In this document: positions 23,958 to 32,377 of the stretch, piece after piece
How positions within the stretch are numbered: position 1 is the first letter of the stretch
Layout of the letters: each line of letters opens with the position of its first letter
DNA from: Pseudoduganella armeniaca
Lineage (GTDB): Bacteria > Pseudomonadota > Gammaproteobacteria > Burkholderiales > Burkholderiaceae_D
NCBI RefSeq assembly: GCF_003028855.1
Contig: NZ_CP028324.1
Span: 806,001-870,000 of the forward strand
Length of the DNA stretch: 64,000 nucleotides
Direction: 5' to 3'
Translations under genes and position numbers: made by a program
Notes under the pieces: generated by a model
The model's input: the letters and a program-made list of their open reading frames with translations, nothing else
What the model was told of the DNA's origin: nothing
The model's database searches: none

Positions 23958-25055
23958 TCAGAAGGTGTAGCGCACGTCCGGCGCACGGTTCTCCAGCGCG
24001 TCCAGCAGCTTGAGCAGGGGTTTGAGCTCGCGGTAACGGCCGGCCGTGCGGCGCACGTATTCCATCACCGTGGGCAGGTCGCCCAGGTACAGCGGCTTGC
24101 CGTCGCGGTAGTTCAGGCGGCAGAACAGGCCGAGGATCTTCAGGTGGCGCTGCAGCGCCATGTATTCGAAGTCCTTGTAGAACGTGTCGAAATCCTTGTG
24201 CACGGGCAGGCCGGCGGCGCGCGCATGCTGCCAGTAGCGGATCACCCAGTCCAGCACCAGTTCCTCGTCCCACGATACATAGGCGTCGCGCAGCAGCGAA
24301 GCCGCGTCGTAGGTGATCGGGCCGTACACCGCGTCCTGGAAGTCCAGGATGCCCGGGTTGTTCTCGTCCATCCACATCAGGTTGCGCGAGTGGTAGTCGC
24401 GGTGCATGGTGACCTGCGGTTGCGCCAGGCAGTTGGCGATGATCGTGTCGAACACCTTTTGCAGCTCGGCGCTCTGCGACTCCGTCAGCGTGGTGTTCAA
24501 GTGCTTGCCGATGTACCACTCGGGGAAGATGTTCATCTCGCGCAGCATGAAGGCGCGGTCGAATTCCGGCAGCACGCCGGGCTGGCTGGCTTGCTGGATC
24601 TTGACCAGCGCCGACAGCGCTTCCGCATACAAGGTAGCGGCATTATCGTGGTTCAGCACCTGCAGGTAAGTGGCCGTGCCCAGGTCGGACAGCAGCAGGA
24701 AGCCTTGCTCCAGGTCCTGTGCCACGATGGCGGGTACCGAGACGCCGGCTTCGGCCAGCAGGCCGGCAACCTTGACGAAAGCCGCGGTGTTCTCGCGCTC
24801 CGGCGGCGCGTCCATGGCCACCAGCGTGGCGCCATGCGCGCCTTGCGCTGCGGCCAGCACGTCGACGCGGAAGTAGCGGCGGAAGCTGGCATCGGCGGAA
24901 GCGGGGCGGCACGATTCGGCCTGCACGAGGTCCAGGCCTTGCAGCCAGGACTTCAGCTGGACGAGGCGCTCATCCGGTTGAGCCGCGGCGCCGCCAGCAC
25001 TTCCAGGCTCGCCGGCGGGCGCGAATTTTGGTGATACTTTATACAATAAAGACAT
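23958..25055 (-). CDS. amgK: Anomeric MurNAc/GlcNAc kinase
   Basis: Aminoglycoside-phosphotransferase-fold kinase phosphorylating the anomeric hydroxyl of MurNAc and GlcNAc, the first step of cell-wall sugar recycling; with MurU it confers intrinsic fosfomycin tolerance where studied. The product is about 365 residues. The ASFRRYFRVDV segment sits near the N-terminus, with the catalytic-loop motif HRDYHSRNLMW and the metal-binding ILDFQDAVYGP in the C-terminal half. The start is taken as the ATG at 25055 (MSLLYKVSP), which gives the usual family length; one at 25097 would add 14 residues. It is divergent from lptD, the same neighbour as in Pseudomonas. Confidence 0.88.
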   Translation of the reverse strand: MSLLYKVSPKFAPAGEPGSAGGAAAQPDERLVQLKSWLQGLDLVQAESCRPASADASFRRYFRVDVLAAAQGAHGATLVAMDAPPERENTAAFVKVAGLLAEAGVSVPAIVAQDLEQGFLLLSDLGTATYLQVLNHDNAATLYAEALSALVKIQQASQPGVLPEFDRAFMLREMNIFPEWYIGKHLNTTLTESQSAELQKVFDTIIANCLAQPQVTMHRDYHSRNLMWMDENNPGILDFQDAVYGPITYDAASLLRDAYVSWDEELVLDWVIRYWQHARAAGLPVHKDFDTFYKDFEYMALQRHLKILGLFCRLNYRDGKPLYLGDLPTVMEYVRRTAGRYRELKPLLKLLDALENRAPDVRYTF

Positions 25056-25096
25056 GAAAACAGCCTGACGAATCCGGGCGATGGTGAAGATTCCCA

Positions 25097-25102
25097 TATA
25101 AT
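25097..25102 (+). promoter_or_regulatory. Perfect -10 box for the lptD operon
   Basis: TATAAT lies 55 bases before the lptD start in the divergent amgK/lptD gap. No good -35 is seen at 16-18 bases, so an activator or an extended element may help. The AT-rich complement could also serve a promoter reading towards amgK. Confidence 0.45.
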
Positions 25103-25157
25103 AAGGGATTCAAATCAAAAAATCGCCTGTCATGGTGCTACGCGTAACGTTCCTTTC

Positions 25158-27401
25158 ATGAGCTGGTTTTTGGCCCCCCCATCCAAGCAACGCTGGGCGT
25201 TTGCCCTGACTGCCCTGGTCGCCGCATCGGCGGTTCCCACCCATGCACAGCCCGTAGCGGCCGCGGCAAAGGGCACGCCGCGCGTGGAAGATCCGGACGC
25301 GCCCGTAACGGTGCGGGCCGAGGAAATCACCGGGCGGCCGGAACGGGAACTCGTGCTCGAACGCGACGTGGAGATCGTGCGCGAGAAGATGCGCGTCACC
25401 GCCGATTCGGCCTGCTACCGCCAGGTGGAGGCGGAGCTGGAGGCGAAGGACAATATCCGTGTCTGGCGCTTCGGCGACTACTACACGGCCGACGAATTCC
25501 GCATCAACACCGATACGGGCGTGGGGTACATGCTGCACCCGACCTACAAGCTGGAGCTGAATAACGGCCAGGGCAAGGCGCGCCGCATCGACTTCCTGAA
25601 CCCGGACGAAGCGGTCGTGGTGGACGGCACCTACAGCACCTGCGAAGGGCCGAATCCAGACTGGTACCTGAAGGCCAGCACGCTGAACCTGGACATGGGC
25701 CGCGAGACCGGCGTGGCGCGCAACACGGTGGTCTACTTCAAGGACGTGCCGCTGATCGGCACGCCCGCGCTGTCGTTTTCGCTGTCGGGCGAACGGCGCT
25801 CGGGCTGGCTGCCGGCGCTGCCGAGCTACAGCTCACGCGGTTCGGCCGAACTGACCTTGCCGTACTACTTCAACATCGCGCCCAACCGCGACCTGACCCT
25901 GTACCCGCACTATATTTCCCGGCGCGGGCTGCAGATCGGCGCCGTCGGCCGCTACATGGGCGAGACGGACGCGGGCACGTACGAAGGCCGCACCCTGGTC
26001 GAGTATCTGCCGCACGACAAGGAGGCGGGCATCAACCGCTGGCAGGTCAATTCGAGTCACTCGCAGGCGCTGGCCAAGGACTGGTCGTTCGGCTGGAACG
26101 TGCGCGCGGCCTCGGACGACAACTATCCGAACGACTTCTCGAAGACGGTGGCAGGCAGCGCGGAGCGCCAGCTGCTGCGTGAGCTGCGCACGGACTACCG
26201 CGGCGAGTACTGGGGCCTGACGGCACGCGTGCAGAAGTACCAGGTGCTGCAGGATCCGGACCTGACCACGCCGACGCCGCACCCGTACGACCGCCTGCCG
26301 GCGATTAACTTCCATGCGGCGCGCTACGACATCGCCGGCTTCGACTGGCAGGTCGACAGCGAGGTCACGCGCTTCCAGCACCCCACGCTGATCAACGGTA
26401 ACCGCATGGTCGTGGTGCCGCAGGTGAGCTACCCGATCATCAGCCCGAGCTACTTCATCACGCCGAAGCTGATGTTGAACGCCAGCGCCTACCAGCTGGA
26501 CGACTGGAAGAACACGGGCACCGGCCAGCTGGAACAAAGCCGCTCGGAGACGCGCGCGATTCCCACGTTCTCGCTGGACTCGGGCCTGGAATTCGAACGG
26601 CAAACCAAGCTGTTCGGCCGCGCCGTGACGCAGACGCTGGAGCCGCGCCTGTTCTACGTCTACACGCCGTACCGTGACCAGACCAGCATCCCGAACTTCG
26701 ACACGGCGAACGCCACGTTCAACTTCTCGCAGATCTTCAGCGAGAACCGCTTCGTCGGCTCGGACCGCATCAGCGATGCCAACCAGGTGACGGCGGCCGT
26801 GGTGTCGCGCTTCCTGGAAGAGTCGGGTGCCGAACGCCTGCGCCTGTCGTTCGGCCAGCGCTTCTACTTCCACGAACCGCGTGTGACGCTGGACGGTGCG
26901 ACCACGGCGGCGGGCAGCCGTTCCGACCTGCTGCTGGCCGCCGCCGGCCGCATCTCCGACACCTGGGGCGTGGACAGCGCCGTGCAGTACAACCCGGACG
27001 ACAAGAAAGTGGTCAGCTCGAGCCTGAACATGCAGTTCCAGCCGGGCGCGAAGAAGGTCGTCAACGCCGGCTACCGCTACCTGCGCGACAGCTTCAAGAA
27101 CGTCGACTTCTCGACCCAGTGGCCGATCTCGCAGAAGTGGTATGGCGTGGGTCGCCTGAGCTATTCGATGAAGGACCACCGTATCCTGGAAAGCCTGATC
27201 GGCGTCGAGTACAACTGCGACTGCTGGGTGTTCCGCGCGGGCGCGCAGCGCTTCGTGACGACGGCCAACAAGACCTCCACGCAGTTCTTCTTCCAGCTCG
27301 AATTGACCGGCCTGTCCAAGCTGGGCATCGGCAGCCCGCTGGAAGTCATGAAGAACAGCATTCCGGGGTATCAGCGCATCAACGACGTCACGCGTCGTTG
27401 A
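25158..27401 (+). CDS. lptD: LPS-assembly protein LptD
   Basis: Outer-membrane translocon that, with LptE, inserts lipopolysaccharide into the outer leaflet. The 747-residue product has a signal peptide ending near THAQP (about residue 31). An OstA/LptA-like jellyroll domain follows (about 50-190, with VTVRAEEITGRPERELVLERD), then a 26-strand-type barrel. Cysteines C86 and C162 in the N-domain and C687/C689 (NCDCW) in the barrel are placed like the disulfide-forming pairs of E. coli LptD, although the barrel pair is CxC rather than adjacent. It heads the lptD-surA-pdxA-rsmA cluster. Confidence 0.96.
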   Translation: MSWFLAPPSKQRWAFALTALVAASAVPTHAQPVAAAAKGTPRVEDPDAPVTVRAEEITGRPERELVLERDVEIVREKMRVTADSACYRQVEAELEAKDNIRVWRFGDYYTADEFRINTDTGVGYMLHPTYKLELNNGQGKARRIDFLNPDEAVVVDGTYSTCEGPNPDWYLKASTLNLDMGRETGVARNTVVYFKDVPLIGTPALSFSLSGERRSGWLPALPSYSSRGSAELTLPYYFNIAPNRDLTLYPHYISRRGLQIGAVGRYMGETDAGTYEGRTLVEYLPHDKEAGINRWQVNSSHSQALAKDWSFGWNVRAASDDNYPNDFSKTVAGSAERQLLRELRTDYRGEYWGLTARVQKYQVLQDPDLTTPTPHPYDRLPAINFHAARYDIAGFDWQVDSEVTRFQHPTLINGNRMVVVPQVSYPIISPSYFITPKLMLNASAYQLDDWKNTGTGQLEQSRSETRAIPTFSLDSGLEFERQTKLFGRAVTQTLEPRLFYVYTPYRDQTSIPNFDTANATFNFSQIFSENRFVGSDRISDANQVTAAVVSRFLEESGAERLRLSFGQRFYFHEPRVTLDGATTAAGSRSDLLLAAAGRISDTWGVDSAVQYNPDDKKVVSSSLNMQFQPGAKKVVNAGYRYLRDSFKNVDFSTQWPISQKWYGVGRLSYSMKDHRILESLIGVEYNCDCWVFRAGAQRFVTTANKTSTQFFFQLELTGLSKLGIGSPLEVMKNSIPGYQRINDVTRR

Positions 27402-27489
27402 ACGGGGACGGCGCGCTTACTTTTGCTTACCTTCGCCGATTGCCGATTCCCGCGCCATACCTGTTATTCTTCTCGTTTTAATCGACTCA

Positions 27490-28908
27490 ATGAGCGTTTC
27501 CGATATGCGTAAGTCCAGTAAGCACCCGATCACCCTCGCGGCAGTCCTGCTGTGCGCAATGGCTGCCGGCACCAGCGCCGTGGCCCAGAACGCCAAGCCA
27601 GCCGCCGCCGCAGCACCGGCTGCCGTCCAGAAGGGCTTCACGCCGCCGGGTCAATCGAAGAACACCGAGATCGACTCCATCGCCGTCATCGTCAACGACG
27701 AGGTGATCACCCGGCGCGAGCTGGCCCAGGAAGTGAACACGATCGTGCAGCGCATGAAGGCGCAGAACGCGCAGCTGCCGTCGGCGGCCGACCTGCAGCG
27801 CCAGATCGTCGAGCACATGATCGTGCAGCGCGCGCAGTTGCAGATGGCGCGCGAGATGGGCGTGCGCGTGGACGACGCGATGCTGGACCGCGCCATGGTG
27901 CGCGTGGCCGCCGAGCAGAAGATGACGGTGCAGCAGCTGCGTGACCAGATCGAGAAGCAGGGCGGTTCGTATGCCGCGTTCCGCGAGGACATCCGCAACG
28001 AGATCATCATGACGCGCCTGCGCGAGCATGAGGTGGACCAGAAGATCCAGGTATCGGAAGCGGAAGTGGACAGCTTCCTGGCCGCGCAGGAAGCGGCGGC
28101 GGCCGAGCAGTTCGAGGTGAACATCTCGCAGATCCTGGTGCGCATTCCGGAAAACGCGTCGCCGGACGTGATCGCCCAGCGCCAGAAGCGCGCCGAGGAA
28201 GTCATGCGCCAGCTGCGCACCGGTGCCGACTTCGCCAAGATGGCGGCGACGTACTCGGACGCCAGCGACGCGCTGCAAGGCGGCGTGGTCGGCTGGCGCC
28301 AGACCGACCGCATTCCGCCGGTGTTCGCCGAGGCATTGGTGAAACTGAACGCGGGCCAGGTCACGCCGATCATCAAGAGCGTGGGCGGCTTCCACATCCT
28401 GAAGCTGGTGGACAAGCGCAGCGTGGCGCAGGCCCAGGCCGAAGCGGCCGTGCAGCAAACGCATGCGCGCCACATCCTGCTGAAGGTGACGCCGACCCTG
28501 AACGCGGCCGATGCCAAGCGCCGCCTGGCCGAGATCAAGCAGCGCCTGGACAGCAAGAGCGCGACGTTCGAGGAACTGGCGCGCCTGTATTCGAACGACG
28601 AATCGGCCAAGAAGGGCGGTGACCTGGGCTGGCTGGTGCCGGGCGACGCGCTGCCGGAATTCGAGCAGGCCATGAACGCGTTGAAGCCGGGCGAAGTCAG
28701 CGGTCCGGTCGAGACGAGCTTCGGCTACCACCTGATCCAGGTGGTGGAGCGCAAGTCGGAAGACGAATCGAAGGACAAGAAGCGCAACGAGGCCCGCATG
28801 GCCCTGCGCGAGCGCAAGATGGTCGAGGCGGCCGAGGACTTCCAGCGCGAGGTGCGCGACCGTGCCTACGTCGAGTTCCGCGCCGAAGACCTGAAGGAAG
28901 CGAAGTAA
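27490..28908 (+). CDS. surA: Periplasmic chaperone and peptidyl-prolyl isomerase SurA
   Basis: Escorts unfolded outer-membrane proteins through the periplasm to the Bam machine. The 472-residue product has a signal peptide (about 1-33, LAAVLLCAMAAGTSAVAQ), the SurA N-terminal chaperone helices (IDSIAVIVNDEVITRRELAQ) and two parvulin domains at about 205-310 and 320-425. Each parvulin copy keeps the family phrase (VNISQILVRIP..., HARHILLKVTP...). It starts 88 bases after lptD and is followed 4 bases later by pdxA. Confidence 0.95.
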   Translation: MSVSDMRKSSKHPITLAAVLLCAMAAGTSAVAQNAKPAAAAAPAAVQKGFTPPGQSKNTEIDSIAVIVNDEVITRRELAQEVNTIVQRMKAQNAQLPSAADLQRQIVEHMIVQRAQLQMAREMGVRVDDAMLDRAMVRVAAEQKMTVQQLRDQIEKQGGSYAAFREDIRNEIIMTRLREHEVDQKIQVSEAEVDSFLAAQEAAAAEQFEVNISQILVRIPENASPDVIAQRQKRAEEVMRQLRTGADFAKMAATYSDASDALQGGVVGWRQTDRIPPVFAEALVKLNAGQVTPIIKSVGGFHILKLVDKRSVAQAQAEAAVQQTHARHILLKVTPTLNAADAKRRLAEIKQRLDSKSATFEELARLYSNDESAKKGGDLGWLVPGDALPEFEQAMNALKPGEVSGPVETSFGYHLIQVVERKSEDESKDKKRNEARMALRERKMVEAAEDFQREVRDRAYVEFRAEDLKEAK

Positions 28909-28912
28909 CAGC

Positions 28913-29953
28913 ATGCCAGCGCCGCGGCCGACAATCTGCATCACCACGGGCGAACCGGCCGGGATCGGCCCGGAGATCGCGCTGCGTGCCGCCTGGGCCT
29001 TGCGCGAGCAGGTCAATTGCGTGCTGCTGGGCGATGCCGCCTTCCTGGCCATGACAGCGCAGGCGCTCGATCCCGCCATCCGGGTCAGCGCGCTGTCGCT
29101 GCAGGCGGTACGGAACGGCGGCGTGCCGCACTTCGGCGCCGAGCGACTGTGCGCGATCGACGTGCCGCTGGCCGCGCACGTGGTGCCCGGCACGCTGGAC
29201 AAGGAAAACGGCCGCGCCGTGCTGGCGATGCTGGACGCGGCCATCGAAGGCGTGCAGGCCGGCTGGTTTGCCGCCGTCGTCACCGCGCCGCTGCAAAAGA
29301 GCACCATCAACGATGCCGGCGTGCCGTTTTCCGGCCATACCGAGTATTTCGCCGAGCGCACCGGCACGCCGCAGGTCGTCATGATGCTGGCCGGCGCACC
29401 GGCCGGCGTCGAGGGCGTGGCGCAACTGCGCGTGGCGCTGGCGACCACCCACCTGCCGCTGAAGGACGTGGCGGGAGCGTTGACGCAGGAAGGCCTGGGC
29501 CGCACGCTCGACATCATCCACCACGACCTGCGCACCAAGTTCGGCCTGGCCGCGCCGTGCATCCTCGTCACGGGCCTGAACCCGCACGCGGGGGAGAACG
29601 GCTACCTGGGGCGCGAGGAAATCGATACCATCACGCCGGCCCTCGAGGCGGCGCGCGCGCGCGGCATCGATGCGCGCGGGCCATACCCGGCCGACACGCT
29701 GTTCCAGCCGAAGTACCTGCAGGACGCCGACTGCGTGCTGGCGATGTACCATGACCAGGGCTTGCCGGTACTGAAATTCGCCACCTTCGGCCGCGGCGTC
29801 AACGTCACGCTGGGCTTGCCGCTGATCCGCACCTCGGTCGATCACGGCACGGCGCTCGACCTGGCCGCCAAGGGCCTCGGCCACGCCGACTGCGGCAGCA
29901 TGGAGCAGGCCATCGCCACGGCGCTGGCCATGGTGCGCGCCAGCCGCGCCTGA
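28913..29953 (+). CDS. pdxA: 4-hydroxythreonine-4-phosphate dehydrogenase PdxA
   Basis: NAD-dependent oxidation of 4-phosphohydroxy-L-threonine in the DXP-dependent pyridoxal phosphate pathway. The 346-residue product begins with RPTICITTGEPAGIGPEI. Three metal-binding His regions are visible: FSGHTEYFAERTG, TTHLPL and MYHDQGLPVLKF. The context surA-pdxA-rsmA is the widespread proteobacterial order. Confidence 0.95.
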   Translation: MPAPRPTICITTGEPAGIGPEIALRAAWALREQVNCVLLGDAAFLAMTAQALDPAIRVSALSLQAVRNGGVPHFGAERLCAIDVPLAAHVVPGTLDKENGRAVLAMLDAAIEGVQAGWFAAVVTAPLQKSTINDAGVPFSGHTEYFAERTGTPQVVMMLAGAPAGVEGVAQLRVALATTHLPLKDVAGALTQEGLGRTLDIIHHDLRTKFGLAAPCILVTGLNPHAGENGYLGREEIDTITPALEAARARGIDARGPYPADTLFQPKYLQDADCVLAMYHDQGLPVLKFATFGRGVNVTLGLPLIRTSVDHGTALDLAAKGLGHADCGSMEQAIATALAMVRASRA

Positions 29954-29963
29954 CACAACCTCG

Positions 29964-29985
29964 GGCGGCCGGTCGGCCGCCTTTT
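29964..29985 (+). terminator. Terminator between pdxA and rsmA
   Basis: GGCGGCC (29964-29970) pairs with GGCCGCC (29975-29981) around GGTC, followed by TTTT. It lies 11 bases after pdxA and 14 before rsmA, so it may thin transcription into rsmA or imply a separate rsmA promoter. Confidence 0.55.
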
Positions 29986-29998
29986 ACATAGAAGACAC

Positions 29999-30769
29999 AT
30001 GAAACACATAGCCCGCAAGCGCTTCGGCCAGAACTTCCTGCAGGACGACCGCGTCCTTGGCGACATCATCGAGGCGATCGCGCCCGCGCCGGACGACACG
30101 ATGGTCGAAATCGGCCCGGGCCTGGCGGCCATGACGGACTTGCTGCTGAAGTCACTCAACCACATGCACGTGGTGGAACTGGACCGCGACCTGGTGGCGC
30201 GCCTGGAAAAGCGTTTCCCCCGCGACAAGCTGACGATCCACTCGGGCGACGCGCTGAAATTCGATTTCGGCTCGATCCCGGTGCCCGAAGGGCGCAAGCT
30301 ACGCGTGGTCGGCAACCTGCCGTACAACATTTCCAGCCCGCTGCTGTTCCATCTGGCCGACTTCGCCCCGCTGGTGCAAGACCAGCATTTCATGCTGCAG
30401 AAGGAAGTGGTGGAACGCATGGTGGCCGAGCCGGGCACCAAGGCCTATGGCCGCCTGTCGGTGATGCTGCAGTGGCGCTACCGCATGGCGCTGATGTTCA
30501 TCGTGCCGCCGGACGCGTTCGATCCGCCGCCCAAGGTCGACTCGGCCATCGTGCGCATGATTCCGATCGAGGCGCCGCTGGCGTGCGACCGCGCCACGCT
30601 GGAGGCGGTGGTGCAGAAGGCGTTCTCGCAGCGGCGCAAGGTGATTCGCAACTGCCTGGCCGGGATGTTCACGGAGCAGCAGATCGTCGATGCCGGCATC
30701 GATCCGGGCGCGCGGCCGGAGACAGTGGCGATGGAGGCTTATGTGGCGTTGGCGAATTCGTTGAAATAA
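29999..30769 (+). CDS. rsmA: 16S rRNA dimethyladenosine methyltransferase RsmA/KsgA
   Basis: Dimethylates the two adjacent adenines in the 3'-terminal helix of 16S rRNA, a late 30S maturation step. The 256-residue product shows KRFGQNFLQDDRVL, the SAM motif VEIGPGLAAMTDLLL, and the catalytic VVGNLPYNISSPLLF (NLPY). The C-terminal helical region contains KAFSQRRKVIRNCL. The stop is 6 bases before hairpin repeat C. Confidence 0.96.
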   Translation: MKHIARKRFGQNFLQDDRVLGDIIEAIAPAPDDTMVEIGPGLAAMTDLLLKSLNHMHVVELDRDLVARLEKRFPRDKLTIHSGDALKFDFGSIPVPEGRKLRVVGNLPYNISSPLLFHLADFAPLVQDQHFMLQKEVVERMVAEPGTKAYGRLSVMLQWRYRMALMFIVPPDAFDPPPKVDSAIVRMIPIEAPLACDRATLEAVVQKAFSQRRKVIRNCLAGMFTEQQIVDAGIDPGARPETVAMEAYVALANSLK

Positions 30770-30775
30770 ACCCTT

Positions 30776-30828
30776 GGGGACAGGCACCGATCCTGGCGTC
30801 TTCGACGCCAGGATCGGTGCCTGTCCCC
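30776..30828. repeat. 53-base hairpin repeat, copy C
   Basis: Perfect 25-base arms (30776-30800 and 30804-30828) with loop TTC. The outer part is GGGGACAGGCACC and the inner stem is GATCCTGGCGTC. It begins 6 bases after the rsmA stop and is followed by CGGTGTTTTTT, so it can also work as a plus-strand terminator. Confidence 0.92.
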
Positions 30829-30851
30829 CGGTGTTTTTTCCGCGGGCTTGG

Positions 30852-30882
30852 GCAAAAAAAAAGCCGGCTCAGAGAGCCGGCT
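30852..30882 (-). terminator. Terminator for the minus-strand lipoprotein genes
   Basis: On the minus strand AGCCGGCT pairs with AGCCGGCT (30862-30869 and 30875-30882) around five bases and is followed by a run of nine T. The stretch 30883-30988 between this hairpin and the lipoprotein stop holds nothing else I can name. Confidence 0.8.
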
Positions 30883-30988
30883 AAATCCAATTCTTAGAAA
30901 GAAGTGGAGGAGACGGGAGTGATTATGATGCGTTGCCGCATATTGATCCACTTTATTTTACGAATGCCCATCATTCCACTTGTGAATA

Positions 30989-31582
30989 TCACGGTGCCTT
31001 GGCGCACGTGATTGCGATATTTGTCACATCCGCATCGCCCATCGTGCCCGTGCCGTTGGCGATCGAGCACTTGCCGCCGCTGGGCTGGGTCAGTACGACC
31101 AGGCCGTAGGACGTCTGCGATTTGATCGCGTCCGGATATTTGAACGATGTGCTGCCCTTGGCGATTTTGAATTCCGAGCCGTTGCCATTGATGACAGTGA
31201 GGTCGCCCATGTCCAGACCGGCCACGGTGCCCGTCAATTGGTAGGCATTGATCGAGCAGACGATCGCGACGTTGATTGTCTGCGTATAGCCTGCCGAGCC
31301 TTTCAGTGCGCCGCTGATGGCCGGACCGCAGCTTTGGTGTGCGGGATTCTTGATGCCGATCTCGTACTCGTCGCCGTAGTCGATCGAGTTCGGGAACGAG
31401 AAGTTGACCGCCATCGTGCTGTCCGCCGGAGGCTGGACAGTGATTTTGTCCGAACCGTTGGTCAGTTCCATGCCGCTGAACTTCAGGCCGGTAACCGTGC
31501 CGCTGACGGTAAACGATTCCTTGCCGCCGCAGCCGGCCAGCGCCAGGGCCAGGGCGATCGGGCCCAGAAACATTGCTTTCAT
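30989..31582 (-). CDS. Lipoprotein with two internal repeats, paralogue 1
   Basis: Unknown envelope lipoprotein of 197 residues. The signal ends in a lipobox (LALALAGCGG), so the mature protein is anchored at Cys. The mature part contains two copies of a beta-rich unit of about 80 residues. Each starts with VSGTVTGLKFSGMELTNGS or LTGTVAGLDMGDLTVINGN, and each ends with a Cys pair in the pattern C....NG.GT...VTNIAITC (clear in the second, weaker in the first). The ATG at 31582 has GGAG 7 bases upstream. The gene follows a paralogue 56 bases away. Units of this kind occur in many predicted surface proteins of related bacteria; a binding role would be a guess. Confidence 0.8.
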   Translation of the reverse strand: MKAMFLGPIALALALAGCGGKESFTVSGTVTGLKFSGMELTNGSDKITVQPPADSTMAVNFSFPNSIDYGDEYEIGIKNPAHQSCGPAISGALKGSAGYTQTINVAIVCSINAYQLTGTVAGLDMGDLTVINGNGSEFKIAKGSTSFKYPDAIKSQTSYGLVVLTQPSGGKCSIANGTGTMGDADVTNIAITCAKAP

Positions 31583-31638
31583 TGCATTCTCCAAAAAGAA
31601 GCGCGCCGCGTGGGCGCGCCGGTATCGGTATCGCTGGC

Positions 31639-32238
31639 TCAGGCCTTGGTGCAGGTGACGGCGATGTTGCTGACGGGACCCGACGGCATCGTGCCCGCAT
31701 TGTTCGCTACGGTGCAGACCTGGCCGACCGGATTTTGCAAGACGGTTACGCCGTAGTTGGCGCCGTCGTCGACCTTGGTGTCGAACTGGAAGTCAACGCT
31801 ACCGGCCGGCACTGCTTTCTGCATCGCGCCGTTATTCAGGATCAGACCGTCGGCGGTCAGGCCGCTGACGGTGCCGCCAAGCGTATAGCTGAATGTCGAG
31901 CAGGTAACGACGACTTGGCGGGCCGTGTAATAGTTCGCTTTCAAGCCGATGGTTTTCTTGTCCACATCGCATTTGGCGGCGGTGGGCTGGGTCAGGATCT
32001 GGACGTCGATCGTGCTGTCTTCCTCGATCAGATTGGGGAAGGTGGGTGTCAGCGTAGGAGCGCCAACCGAGCCGTCGACCTTCACTGTCTGGTCGCCGCT
32101 CTTGAGCACCAGGCCCGGCTTGGCCAGGCCGGTGACGGTGGCCACCAGCACCAGGCTGCCATTATCGCTGCCGCCGCAACCCGCCAGCAGTGCCGCGCAC
32201 AGCGCGCCCGCGCTCGCGCGCACGTACATACTCTTCAT
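31639..32238 (-). CDS. Lipoprotein with two internal repeats, paralogue 2
   Basis: Lipoprotein of 199 residues with lipobox LLAGCGG and the same two-unit design as its neighbour. Unit 1 runs from VATVTGLAKPGLVLKSGD to the Cys of VVVTCS; unit 2 from GGTVSGLTADGLILNNGA to NIAVTCTKA. Each unit has two cysteines (AKCDV/VVTC and QVCTV/AVTC) likely to form a disulfide. The genes probably arose by tandem duplication. Function is unknown. The gap 32239-32377 upstream presumably carries the promoter, but I could not identify a convincing one. Confidence 0.8.
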   Translation of the reverse strand: MKSMYVRASAGALCAALLAGCGGSDNGSLVLVATVTGLAKPGLVLKSGDQTVKVDGSVGAPTLTPTFPNLIEEDSTIDVQILTQPTAAKCDVDKKTIGLKANYYTARQVVVTCSTFSYTLGGTVSGLTADGLILNNGAMQKAVPAGSVDFQFDTKVDDGANYGVTVLQNPVGQVCTVANNAGTMPSGPVSNIAVTCTKA

Positions 32239-32377
32239 AAAACGTTTCTCTCCAAAATCGATAAGCTGGAATGCCGTGCCGCGGCGCGGAGCATGAGTCG
32301 GCGCTTATTTTAGTGCATTTAACAACGTGCAGCTCGACAAATCCTTGTAACGACATGTGTCGGCCAGGGCCGCACCG

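Noticed and set aside
27402..27416. GGGGACGGCGC after the lptD stop as a sixth hairpin-repeat copy
   Set aside because: Only the first six bases and part of the rest match GGGGACAGGCACC; there is no partner arm and no family flank.
27487..29571. A 694-residue minus-strand frame opposite surA and pdxA
   Set aside because: It is antisense to two conserved genes and its product is low complexity.
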